Assembly: GCA_030144725.1 (NCBI GenBank) | Contig: JASKMD010000031.1 | Span: forward strand, 4,251,852 to 4,315,851 | Source of the DNA: Haematococcus lacustris | Lineage: Eukaryota; Chlorophyta; Chlorophyceae; Chlamydomonadales; Haematococcaceae | DNA: 64,000 bases | Direction of reading: 5' to 3' | Shown: positions 10,397-21,300 of the stretch, piece by piece | Layout of the letters: every line of letters begins with the position of its first letter | Position numbering within the stretch: position 1 is the stretch's first letter | Notes under the pieces: model-generated | Databases searched by the model: none | What the model saw: only the letters and a program-made list of their open reading frames with translations | Told to the model about the DNA's origin: nothing | Program-made: the position numbers and the translations under genes

Positions 10397-13300
10397 CTGC
10401 AGCGCCTGGAAGGCCGCCTGTGCCAGCTGCTCCTCAGGGGAGTGGGGCGGGCAGCTGGGCTCACGCAGGCCATGCAGCGCCACCACCACGGCCTCCTCAC
10501 CTGCCGCCCCCCACCCCCCCTCCTGGCCCCCTGCCGCGTCCCGCCCCTCTCCCCCTCCCCCGGCTGGCTCCAGCGCTAGGGCGCGGCGCAGCACTGCCAG
10601 GTGCAAGGTGCGCCAGCCAGGCTGAGCAACCACAGCCCACGCCGCCGCAGCCACCGCAGCCTGCCCCTGCCCTGCCCCCTCACGCTGCGCAGCCCCCGAT
10701 GTGGTGCCGCCCGGGGCCCGGCACCTCACCAGCAGCCAGGAGGGCCCCAGGGGGCAGCTGCCCGCGCCACTGCCTGGCCCCTCCACATGCAGCAGCAGCG
10801 GGGGGAGGTCAGGCCAGCGCACCGCCGCCGCCGCTACCATAGCTGCACACAATGACTCAAGCGCCGCAACCTGGGCTGCCAGGCTTCGTGCACGCTTCAC
10901 GCCCCGCCCCACCTCGCTGAGGGGGGGGGTGCCTGGGCCTGGGGGCTGGGGGTCCCTTGCAGCCCCTGGCCCCCCCGTTTCCCCGCTCACCAAGGGTTCG
11001 CTGTCCACCCCCTCCCCACTGCTGTCACTCTCCTCCCACTCCCCCTCCTGCCCGCTGCTGGCCTGGCTGGGGCTGGGGCTGGGGCTGGCTGACTGGCGCT
11101 GCCCAGGGCCCAGCCCCTGCCCGGCCCCCTGACCCCCCGCCCTGTCAGGCAGCAGCCAGCAGTGGCCAATGCAGGGGGACACCGCCCCTCTCAGGCTGGC
11201 CGGACTGAGCCGTGGCCCCCCCCTGCCTCCCCCCTCCCCCCGGGGCCCTGCAGCCAGGTATGTCTGGGCCATGACCCAGGCAGGCAGGGGGGGGGTCACC
11301 GCCTGGCGCTGCACCAACGGCAGCGCTGCGGCTGCACCCCCTGCCCCGACCTTCCTTGCCTCCTCCTCCCCCTGCCCCTGCCCCTGCACACCGCCCCCCG
11401 CTGGGGCCTGCGGCACATCCCCCGCCTGCAACACGCCAGACTGGACCCCCCCCTGCTGGGGCCCGGCCAGGGAGGGGGGATGGGGCCCCCGCCCTGGCTG
11501 CCCTGGCCCTGGGCGCATGTCCCCCCCAACTGCCTCCGGGGTCGTCAGGGGGGTCGGCCCTGGCCTACTGCCGTCAGCTGGGGGGGGGGCTAGAGGTGGA
11601 GCCCTGCCCTGGTGGCCAGACTGGGGGGGAGGGGCAGGGCTGGGCGCGTTGAGCGCTGGGGAGGGCAGGGCTGCTGCCGTGCTCAGCAAGGCTGGCTGGG
11701 GGTGGCCTGGAGGGGGGGTGCTGCTGCCACCCATGCTGGCCAGGAAGCGCTGGACGAACGCGATGATGCTGGTTGGGTTGGGAAGTTTGGTGGTCATGTG
11801 GGTCATGCGCGACAGCACCTGAGCGAAGGGCAGCGGCACAGCGGCAGAATCATACACATCGTCAGCAGCATAACACTGTGTGTGGTTGATGTGGTCGGGT
11901 CGGGTCGGGTCGGGTCGGGTCGGGTCGGGTCGGGTCGGGTCGGGTCGGGTCGGGTCGGGTCGGGTCGGGTCGGGTCGGGTCGGGTCGGGTCGGGTCGGGT
12001 CGGGTCGGGTCAGGTCGGGTCGGGTCGGGTCAGGTCAGGTCAGGTCAGGTCAGGTCAGGTCAGGTCAGGTCAGGTCAGGGTTGATGGTGCTCACCGGCAT
12101 CAGCAGCTTGAGCCAGCGCTCCTCACAGTAGGCCAGGCTGGCCAGCTCCCTCACACCTGGGGGCTCAGGGCCCTGCAGCCAGGCAGGCGGCACGCACCTG
12201 CACCTCACCAGGGCCTTAGCTGCCCCTTCCAGCCCTCCCAGCCTGACCCCCTGAAATGCGCCTAAGCCTCAGCCCCAGCAAGCGCCTGCACTGCTGCAAG
12301 GACCCCCCAGCCCCGCCCTCCAGGGCCGCACCCTGCGCCCTGCCCTGCTGCCGCCTACCTGGCCGTCCCCAGGGGTGCGGTTCAGCAGCTTGTAGGCGTC
12401 AAACAGGGACTCCAGCTGAGACATGAACCTGGACTGCGGTCACACGTGGGGCAGGCCACATCCCTGGCAGCCAGGCTGATGGAGATGCAGTGGCACACGG
12501 CTACACGGGTACACGGGGGTGGGAGCGGAGAGTCAGCAGCGGGGCAGCAAAGAGAAAGCAGGGGGGGCGGGGGGGTCAGCAGGCCACAGCAGGAGCCCTA
12601 TCGTCCCACGTCCCTCCCTTACCCGCTCCCACCCCCCACCCCGTTTGCCCTCCCCCTCCCTCAGCCCGGCCCCCCTTATGACCTGGGCTTGAGGCGTGAT
12701 GGCCTGCCCCTGCTGTGTCTTGGCCTGGCGTGACTGGATGCTGTTGATGAGGTAGGTGCCCAGGACGTGCAGGTAGCGCTCCCGCAGCCGCCCCTGACGC
12801 TCCCAATACACCTGCACACACCCACTGCCACCATCATGAACACCACAACGTTTTCATTTTTCCGAATCAGCGCATGATCTTTTTCAGATCAACACATACC
12901 TTTTTTGTCATGCTCAGCACATGATTGTGTTCACTGCCCCACCAGCCCACACCAGGCTGGTACACGCAGCCAGGCAGCTCAGGGGCTGCGCAGTGCGCCT
13001 GGCTGCTGCCCAGGGGGGGCACACACACACACACACTCACACACATACAGGGGTCCAGGCCCCAGAGCCAGGTAGTAGGGCTCATAGGAGGGTGCAGGAC
13101 CGGGCAGGGGGGGCAGGGCTGGGCAGGAAGGGGGAGGAGGGCAGGGCAGGGCAGGGCAAGCTAGCCTTGCCAGCTGGGTTCCAAGGTCCGCCCGGCTGTG
13201 TGCCTCGCACCTTGTTGGCCTGCTCAGGGCTGAGCTGGGCATCCAGGGGGGAGGCGGCAGCCAGGGGGCCAAGGACCTCCTCCGGCCCAGTTGGCGCGGG

Positions 13301-13649
13301 GCTGCTGGCCTGCCCCTGTGCGCCCGCCACTGGCGCTGGCGCTGCGCCTAGCTGCTGCAGCTGCTGCAGGATGGGGTCGGTGCCCGGGCCGCGGGGGCTA
13401 GGGCCAGGGCCAGGGCCAGGGCCAGGGGGGGTGCGCTGCGGGGCTGGGCGGCCAGGCGGCGCCTGCAGCGGCCCGGGGCCAGGCGGGCCCAGTCCTGCGG
13501 CACCAGGCCCCCCTGACCCCTCTAGTGCATTGGGGTGGGTTAGGGGGCCCAGGGGGGGCGGCACAGGCATGTAGCCCATGGCGGGGTGCTGGGTGAGGGG
13601 CGGCCCCTGCCCCATGTACAGCTGCTGATGCTGGGGCCCCCCTGCTGCT

Positions 13650-13685
<36 letters not shown>

Positions 13686-14433
13686 GCAGGCTGTGGGGGG
13701 GCCAGCCCACGGCCCAGGTGCGGTTGCTGGGCCATGGGCTGCTGCAGGTGGCGGTAGGCAGGCTGCTGGGGCGGGGCGCCGTACGCTGGGTCAGGCGGGG
13801 GCTCTGCCTGGCTGGGCTGCTCAAAGACCGAAAGGAAGCTCTGGAACTGCATGGCCTCCTCAGGAGGGGTGCCGCCGCCCTCTGCTGCTGCTGGGCGCTG
13901 TGTCAGGGGCTGCGGGTGCGGGCTCACACTGCCAGGGCCGGGGGGGCCGGGGCCGTAGGTCTGGCTGGGGACCGGGGTATAACCCTGACCTGCCCCTGGC
14001 TGCGGCTGCAGGGCAGGTGCCGGGCAGGGCAGCAGGCGTCAGTGCAGTGGGGCATATGAGGGTGCAGGGAACTGCGGTGAAGATGGAGACGAGGGGCAGA
14101 GGCCTCTGAGCCCGAGGGCGAGCCCGACAAGTCGGATATGCGCACTAGATCCTCGGCAATGGGCACTGACCTGTGTGGCTCACCTGCATCCCTGGATAGC
14201 TGTTGCCTGGTGCAGCCATGTAAGGGCCTGCGTGCTGGTAGCCGAGCTGCTGCCGTGCTGGCATCATCGGCATGCCTTGCTGCAGGGCCGGCTGACTGCT
14301 GGCGCCACCTTGGGGCTGCAGCGGCCCCCCTGCCGGGGTGGGGACGAGAATGTCAGCGAACAGGGGAGGGCGGTGTGCGAACCAAGCGCCCAGCAGCACC
14401 TGGGGTTTGCGAGCGGAACTGCCGCGGATTCAT
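10397..14433 (-). CDS. Gln/Pro-rich protein, possible MED15-like coactivator
   Basis: Seven exons join in frame on the minus strand: 14433-14400, 14329-14184, 13960-13211, 12811-12683, 12433-12359, 12172-12095 and 11875-10397 (897 codons). The 3' end is unresolved. The start MNPRQFRSQTPG is followed by Q/P/M-rich sequence and a run of 11 Gln at about residue 155. A helical core of conserved look follows: VYWERQGRLRERYLHVLGTY, MSQLESLFDAYKLLNRTPGD, LAYCEERWLKLLMP and LPNPTSIIAFVQRFLASM. A long Pro/Gly/Ser-rich linker and a C-terminal segment with LREPSCPPHSPEEQLAQAAF complete it. This order (Q-rich N-terminus, helical middle, conserved C-terminal domain) suggests a Mediator-tail MED15 type, but no KIX motif is certain. 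It starts 258 bp downstream of the rsmI stop on the same strand. The gene structure is better supported than the identity. Confidence 0.6.
11888..12078 (+). repeat. Pentanucleotide array, GGTCG changing to GGTCA
   Basis: About 25 GGTCG units (11893-12010) switch, through two mixed units, to about 12 GGTCA units (to 12078). It lies in an intron of the minus-strand gene, between the exons at 11875 and 12095. Confidence 0.97.
13655..13685 (-). repeat. CAG/CTG trinucleotide run encoding polyglutamine
   Basis: A pure CTG run on the + strand, read as CAG codons within exon 3 of the Gln/Pro-rich gene; it encodes the 11-Gln tract. Confidence 0.95.
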
Positions 14434-14691
14434 GCTTGAACTTCAGCAGCACTCGGGTGTCCCACTATTGACAGTTAGATTGTAAGTGAAGTAATTGTTG
14501 GCTGGTACGTGCTGAATGAAGCCCGCGATGTCGGGACGAAGACATCATTAAGCCAATCAACAAGGATCTGACCATGCAATGACACAATTGCATTGTTTGT
14601 TGTTGCTGTTCACTCTGCTCATGCACACCCCACGCAATCCACGCCGTGGGATGCACGGTGCTGTGGTGCGCGTTACCCAGACAAGGACACA

Positions 14692-17469
14692 TTATTGCTT
14701 TAGATCACGCCCACCCTCACCAGCCACAAGTGCCTGCGACTGCAATGCGAGGCTGTACATGTCCTTGCGCTTCAACCCCAGCTGCTTAGCCACTTGCTTG
14801 GCTGCGGCCGACATTGGCATGCCGCCTTGCATCAACCCCTGCATTAGGACGCTTGGTCGCTCGCTGTCGGCCGCGACCCCTCGGCTGTGATTCCCGACGC
14901 CATCATCGCCGCAAACCAGCGGGGCCGCGGCGTCACCCGCTCCGCCTCCCGCCTCCAGCAACGGCGCGCTGTCGGCGCCCTGCACCGCGGGAACGTGTCA
15001 CCAAGGCAGTGGCCATGTCGCGAAAGTAACATGTAAGCAACAAAGGTGAAACTGCCCTAACCTGGACTGCCATGGGCTGCTGTCAGGCTGCCAGGGCTTG
15101 GCTGTCAGGTTGGGCACCCACCTGCACCACCAGGCACACCTCACCCCTAGGCTCACGTCTGGTGAACTCCTCCAGCGCTTCGCCCAGCGTGGACCTGTGC
15201 AGCCACATCCCAGCAAGCCCAGTCACTGGGTCAGGACAGCCACAGGACGGCTGCGCCGCTGCGGCGACCTCAAGGCACATCAGGCCTACCTGAACAGCTC
15301 CTCGTGCAGCTTGGTCAGCTCCCGGGCCACACACACGCGGCGGCCAGGGCCCAGCACCTCCACCAGGTCAGCCAAGGTAGCGCGCAGCCCGTGTGGTGGA
15401 GCGTACAGCAGCAGGCTGCCTGGGGTGCTGCGCAGGCGAGCTAGGGCGGTGCGGCGAGCTCCTGCGGCCAGCCGGCACAGGGCCGTCACACTGCGCAGTA
15501 GCTCCTGGTGTGATGTCAAGGGGCCATTGGGTCCATGGCCACAACCTGCTTGGGCGTGCCCCTGCCCCTGCCCCTGCCCCTGCCCCTGCTCCTCTCCTTG
15601 ACCCTGAGGATGAAAAGCTCTCTCACCCACAGCAGCCCTGGTGGCCGCTGCCTCACCTGTTTTGGGTGGCAAGAACCCGAGAAACGTAAAGGTGTCTGTG
15701 GGCAGGCCTGACGCCACCAGGGCAGCGACGAGAGCGCAGGCACCGGGCACGGGCACCACCCGCACCCCTGCAGCTATGGCGGCGCTGACCAGCTTGGCCC
15801 CCGGGTCGCTGATGCCGGGTGTGCCCGCATCACTGACCAGTGCCACAGGCTGCAGCCAGGGCAGGCCCCAGCAGCACAGTGATGCACAGTGACCCGCAGC
15901 CAGTCAGGGCAGGCCGAGGTTGCACGGTGGTGTGTCAGGCCTGCAGGCTGGGCACCCAGGACTCTGCTGCAGTGCCCCGCACAGCGCTGCCAACACAAGC
16001 TGCATCAAGCTCACACAGCACCGGCACCCTGGACTCTGCTGCAGCTCTGCTAAATACAAGCTCACACAGCGCACACATGGCCCTGTTGGCATGGCCATGC
16101 TGGGCAGTGGTTCATGCAAGGGCGGGGACAGCCCCTCCTGCTACGATTGACCTGCAGCCAGCTGGTTGAACAGGCCATTGCAGGGCCAGTGCTGGTTGGA
16201 CATGTCTGTGCAGCTGCAGGCATGGTGCAGAGCCCCTGCTGGTGCTAAATCTTCGGGCCCCAAGACCTCCATGCAAACTGGCAGCCCAGCCAGCAGCATC
16301 GCACCCCACACCAGCACTGTCATTGACTGCCAAGGCAGCCTTATCATGGCCTAGACACCGCAGCCTGTCCACCTACAACCCCACAGCCAATCAGGGCTGC
16401 TGCCTGACACAGGCAGTGCACACAGCGTAGAGGGCAGGTCATGTGGTGCCCGCTGGAGCTGTGTTTATGGCTTGGGCTGCCTGTTGTATTTGGCAAGGGC
16501 GGGGTATACTCGGGCCTGTGCTTAGAACAGCCTGGCGTGACTCCGCCTGCCCATGGGCCAAGCAGCAGCATGCAACACATAAGTGTTCGCCGGGGCTCCG
16601 CAGCCTAGTGGATGGGAGCTCTGCACCTGCTGAGGCTCAGCAGCGGTGGTGCCTAGGGGAACCCCCCTGCAGCAGCCTCACCTCACCCCCCTGCAAGCGC
16701 TGCATGATGTTGTGCACACGCGCTGCTTCATTGTGCTGGTGGTAGCTCTGCAGCTCAGCCTTAATGTTGTAGTGGTTCAGCAGCTTGCGTGTGTGCCTGC
16801 ATGCAAGCACAGCCACCCGGTGCCACCATGCAGTTGCCAGCGCGCAGCATCACCAGCCGGCTGTGAAACTGATGTGTCAGCCTCCTCCTTCTCATCCTCC
16901 TAGCATGAAGCGAGCCACAACATCAATTGTGAAGGCAATGAGTACTTGCGTTGCACCAACGCTGACGGGCATGCAATGCTGAGAGATGTAGAGACCCCGA
17001 CGGCGCCAGCAGGAGTGACCTGCGCGCAGCCACATGAGCCCCACCCTGAGTGCACCTTGTGTCCTCTGCCAGCACCAGGTTGGCAGAGGTGAGGACGGTG
17101 AGGGCCCTGGAGCCAGGCGGTACATGACGTGGGGTGAGGGGAGGAGAGTTGGCACTGCCAAGCAGTGCGCCTGGAGCACCTCAGGGTGATGTCTGCCAGG
17201 TTGCCAATCGGGGTGGACACCAGGTACAGGCCCGGCTCTAGGTCTTGACGCTGCAGTGCTGGTGCCGGCCACGAGCTGGAACAGCTGGCTGTCATGTCCT
17301 CCATACCCGATGCATCTCTGCAAGCTGACAGGTCATGTACACTGCAGCAGCACCGAAGGGTTGGTGAGGCCAAGAGCTGTGCCGTGCACCGTCCCGTATG
17401 CAGCAGTGGCGGGCGGCAATGGGCAGCACGTACACCCCGGTACATTGTAACGTTGGTGAAAGCCCGCAT
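14692..17469 (-). CDS. rsmI: 16S rRNA (cytidine-2'-O)-methyltransferase RsmI, organellar
   Basis: Seven exons on the minus strand: 17469-17180, 17106-17056, 16796-16682, 15849-15657, 15461-15290, 15194-15122 and 14979-14692 (393 residues). RsmI uses S-adenosylmethionine to 2'-O-methylate the C1402-equivalent of small-subunit rRNA. Family blocks run in order: GLYLVSTPIGNLADITLR, LTSANLVLAEDTR, HTRKLLNHYNI, SYHQHNEAAR, ALVSDAGTPGISDPGAKLV (SAM-binding), FLPPKTGARR, VCVARELTKLHEEL and the C-terminal VAKQLGLKRKDMYSLAL. The first 75 residues are rich in Arg, Ser, Ala and Cys and look like an organelle-targeting peptide; chloroplast is the likely destination. An Ala/Gly-rich insert precedes the C-terminal helix. 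The start is the first in-frame ATG, because an upstream GTG is not plausible. It is divergent from the TTLL gene. Confidence 0.93.
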
Positions 17470-17674
17470 TGCACATGCGTGGTCATCTGATGTGCTCACG
17501 CAGCCTGCGCTTCAAACAGTTTGCTTGTCACACTTGACCCTGGCACGGGCTGTGCAGCACAGTACATCGCGCTGAACAGTCAGCCAATTGACCACGACTT
17601 GCAAACTTAGCGTAACTAGCCCGGCCCCCGACGTGTTGAGACTGGCCGTATTTGGAGACTTTGGGAATGTCAGA
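17470..17674. promoter_or_regulatory. Divergent promoter gap, rsmI / TTLL
   Basis: 205 bp separate the two inferred start codons, so both promoters must lie here or overlap the 5' UTRs. No TATA box is obvious. Inferred from gene orientation only. Confidence 0.55.
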
Positions 17675-18327
17675 ATGCAGCAATGGGAGGTGTTTGATGC
17701 GCCCACAGATGTGCTGGAGCAGGAGCTTCGTGCAGTGCGCGTGGCTCTGCCAGCAGCTGGTGGTGCATCAAAGGCACGGTGAGGAGCATGCCACTGCCTT
17801 GCTCTGCCTTCCCTACTGGCAGCTGCTGCTTCTGGCTGCTCAGGCTGCAGGCGCTGCGCGACACACTGCAGCAAGAGTTGCAGGAGCGCAGGGGCACCCA
17901 GTCCATGCTGCAGCAGCTGCTGCCCATCATCCAGGTAAGACCTGCACAACACTGCTGCCCCAGCCAAGCTTGCCGCCTGGTCCCATCCAGCTGCACTGGC
18001 TTGGGGTCCATGTCTGGGGAGGGCAGCGCATGGCCCGAGCTTAAAGTGTTGGCCTTCCTGACCTGACGTCTGCAGAGGTCCACCCCTGACACTTGGGGCC
18101 AGGACAGCACAGCGCTGCTAGCTGCCGCAGCGTCAGCCCCTGAGGCCCTGCGCAAGGTAAGGCCCCCCACTGCAGGCACTGAGGGGCCCACGCGCTTGTC
18201 GCACCCACCATCAGCACAGCTGCCATGGCACTGGTTGCGACAGAAGTGACAAATGGCAGATGACAGGGCCCAACATGTGGAGGTTAGGGAGTCACGGTCA
18301 GGGTTAGGGTTAGGGTTAGGGTTAGGG

Positions 18328-18362
<35 letters not shown>

Positions 18363-21300
18363 GTCAAGGCATGAGTTGCAAGTGTCAGGGTTAGGGTTAG
18401 CCTCTAGGGCATGAGTGGCAGGTGCTCAATGTCCACACATGCTCGGCATCCCCCATGGCCTAGGGGACGATGAAGGCATCGCTGCAGCAGCCATGCAGTC
18501 AGGGTCCGGCTTAACCCGTTGCCCTGGTCTCCCCCTGCTGGCTGGCTGCCGCGTGCAGGAGCTGCTGGAGCTGGTCAATGCAGGGCAGCGGGTGGCGGCG
18601 CTGCGGGCCCACCCCATCCCTGCACCTGCCCAGCTGCCCGAGGCCTCGCAGTGTGCTCTGCTCCATCAGGCAGGGCAAACAAAGCCCTCCCCGCCCCCCC
18701 GCCTGCCCACCATCTTCACAGCCCCTGGGCCTATGGCTCAGGAGAGGGACGCCAAGCAGATCCTGGCTGCCCCTGGCAGCAGCTGCAGCCTGCCGGGATC
18801 TACCCAGACCCCAGCCCTGTCTGGCGCCATGCCCTTAGGCCATGGGCCAGGTAGTCGGGCCAGGACGGGTCAGGCTAACCCAGGCAGGCCGCCCAGCCCC
18901 CCTGCTCCCCTGCCTGCCGCCACCCCCCTAACAGTGGAGGCTATGCCACCAAGCCAGCCCTGCAGCCCTGGCAGGCCAGCCCCGTCAGCCTCCCTCGCAG
19001 CTCAGCAGCAGCAGGCAGAGCAGGCAGAGGCCTGCCCTGCCCCCACGGACCCCCCAGCAGCGCGTGCCACCATGACCGTGATGGAGGCGGCCCTAGCAGC
19101 TTTCCAGCAGGAGCAGCGCCTGCTGCACCGCGCCCGCAAGCAGCTGCACAAGGTGCCCTTGGCTCGCCAGGCGGCAGCCACACAGGCCAGCAGGGCGGAG
19201 GTGGCTGCAGCGTACAGGCGGCTGCCGCCACCCCCACAGCAGCCAGGGGCAGCATATGCTGTGGGAGCCCGGCAGCAGGGGCCACCACGCCACGCCCCCC
19301 TGCAACCCCCAAGCCCCAGCGCGGTCTTACCGGGGGGGCCAGAGGCCCGGCAGCGTGACGGCAGCACCTCCCCCTCCCCTGTCAGCGTGGAGGAGGAGGG
19401 GCAGCAGGAGGGGTGGGAGTCAGAGCAGCTGCAAGGGGCGCAGCCAGCAGGGCTAGCAGTGGGGCCGCCACCTGCCCCGCTGTCGTCAGACTCGGACAGC
19501 ATCCCAGTGAGTCCTGCTCTGCAACACTAGGGAGTGTCTGGGGCAGCCAGGTGTAGGCTCAGCCGCGTCAGGGCAGGGGGCAGAGCCAGGTCTGGGGTCA
19601 CCCAAGTCTGGGCTCCGCCGGGGCTTGAGGCAGCCAGGTGTGGGGTCAGTGGGCTTGGCTAGGTGTTGGGCTGCCCTGGCTGCCCTGCCCCTCCCCCAGT
19701 GCACTCCACGTCCCTAGCTGGGCATGGTGTCACCTGCTACTGCCCACTGCCTCACCCTCAGCATCACCCTGTTGCTGCGGCAGGTGGAGCCTCAGGCCAA
19801 GCAGACAGCCTCTTCTAACGGAGTTGGCAGCTTCCCCAGCTGCAGCTCAGCCCCTGGCAGCGTCTCAGAGGAAGGCAGCAGCAGCAGCAGCACGGCTGCC
19901 CCCCCGACTGCCCAGCCCCACCCGCCCTGCAGCCCTGCAGCTGCCCAGCCCTTCCCCGCGGCCTCTTCTCAGCAGCCAGATTTGCCAGCCACAGCCCCCT
20001 CCCCGACCCTGCGTGCCCTGAGCAGCAGCAGCAGCAGCGCCTCCAGTGAGGGCTATGAGACAGACAGTGGACCCGGCAGCCCGCTGCAGCATCCAGGGGG
20101 CCAGGCATGCCGGGGGGCTGCGAGGGGCAGCAGCAGCAGTCGGAGGGGGGCAGCCATCCCAGGTACACAGCCAGAAGGCCTGGAGGGGGGCAGGACTCAT
20201 AACCCTCCCCCCTGGTCCCTGGCTGCCCTACCCTAAGCCCTGGCGCCAGCCCAAACCCTAAGCCCTGGCCGCCCCTGGCCCCTGCGGTTCTCTGAGTCAA
20301 TGGCTCAGCCGCTCTGTCGCCTGGCCTTGCTCCACGCAGGTCCTGTGCTGCCTGCTGGCGCCGCCGCCTGGGTGGCCTGTAGGGCAGGCGGCAGCGGGTG
20401 TGGGGCCGACAGTGAGGCGCGCCCCCCCCCCCGCAGCCCTGGCTGTGGACCGCTGGCACGACTGGGACTGGGGCACAGACCAGGTGCGTCCCCCTCCGGC
20501 CCCGAGGGGGAGCTGCAGGGCTCTGGAGGTGCTGCTGCTGCTGCTGCTGCTGCTGCCATTGTGGCCAGGTCAGGTTCAGGGCCCCTGCTGGCCTGCTGAC
20601 CTGATGCCCTGACCCTAGAACCCTTATATCCTTTCACCACTGGGCCCCTGACCACAACCCTAATGGCTCTACAACCCTAATGGCTTCAACAGCCTAGCCC
20701 TAACCCTAGCCTGATGACCCTGGAGTACTCCTGACCCTGCTTGTGGCCCTGCGCTGCCGGGGCCTGCAGGGGGTCAGTGCGTGGGGCGGGGGGGTGGAGG
20801 ACGACCCCCTCGCGGCAGCACTGGCCCACATGGCTGAGGCGCCCCGTGCCCCCTCCCACGCCCCCCCCCTGGCGCTGCTGAACCCCACCCCCGCTGCTGC
20901 CGCACCCCTGCCTCTGCCTCCACTCAAGCCAGCGCCCAAGAGCAGCCTGCGAGCAGCGCCAACAGTGGCGCAACTCTCTTCCATGGCCCACATTGCAGCA
21001 GAGCAGCAGCAGCAGCAGGCAGCGGCAGCGGCCAGTGTGCAGGGGGGTGCCCCAGGCTTCCCTGCAGGTAGTAGGCCAGGGGCCCCTGCAGCCAGACCCA
21101 GCGCCACCTGCACAGCGCAGCTGCCCAGTGCTGCTGGCCCCGCCACAGACCCGGTGCCCACCAGCAGGGAGCACCAGGACCTGGGGACACACCTGCACCA
21201 CTGCCAGCCAGCCCCTCCCGCCAGCGGCCCTGGCCCCCCCGCCCTCCCCACCAGCAGTCAGCCCGCAGCAGCAGCAGCCACGCCCCCCTGCCGGGCTCCA

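Noticed and set aside
10315..11822. Several long + strand frames, Pro/Gly-rich
   Set aside because: Antisense of the large minus-strand exon 7, whose frame is supported by splice phases and a conserved C-terminal block.
17588..17674. Extending the TTLL start upstream to a TTG at 17588
   Set aside because: TTG is not a plausible nuclear start codon; the first in-frame ATG is 17675, with a stop at 17573 upstream.
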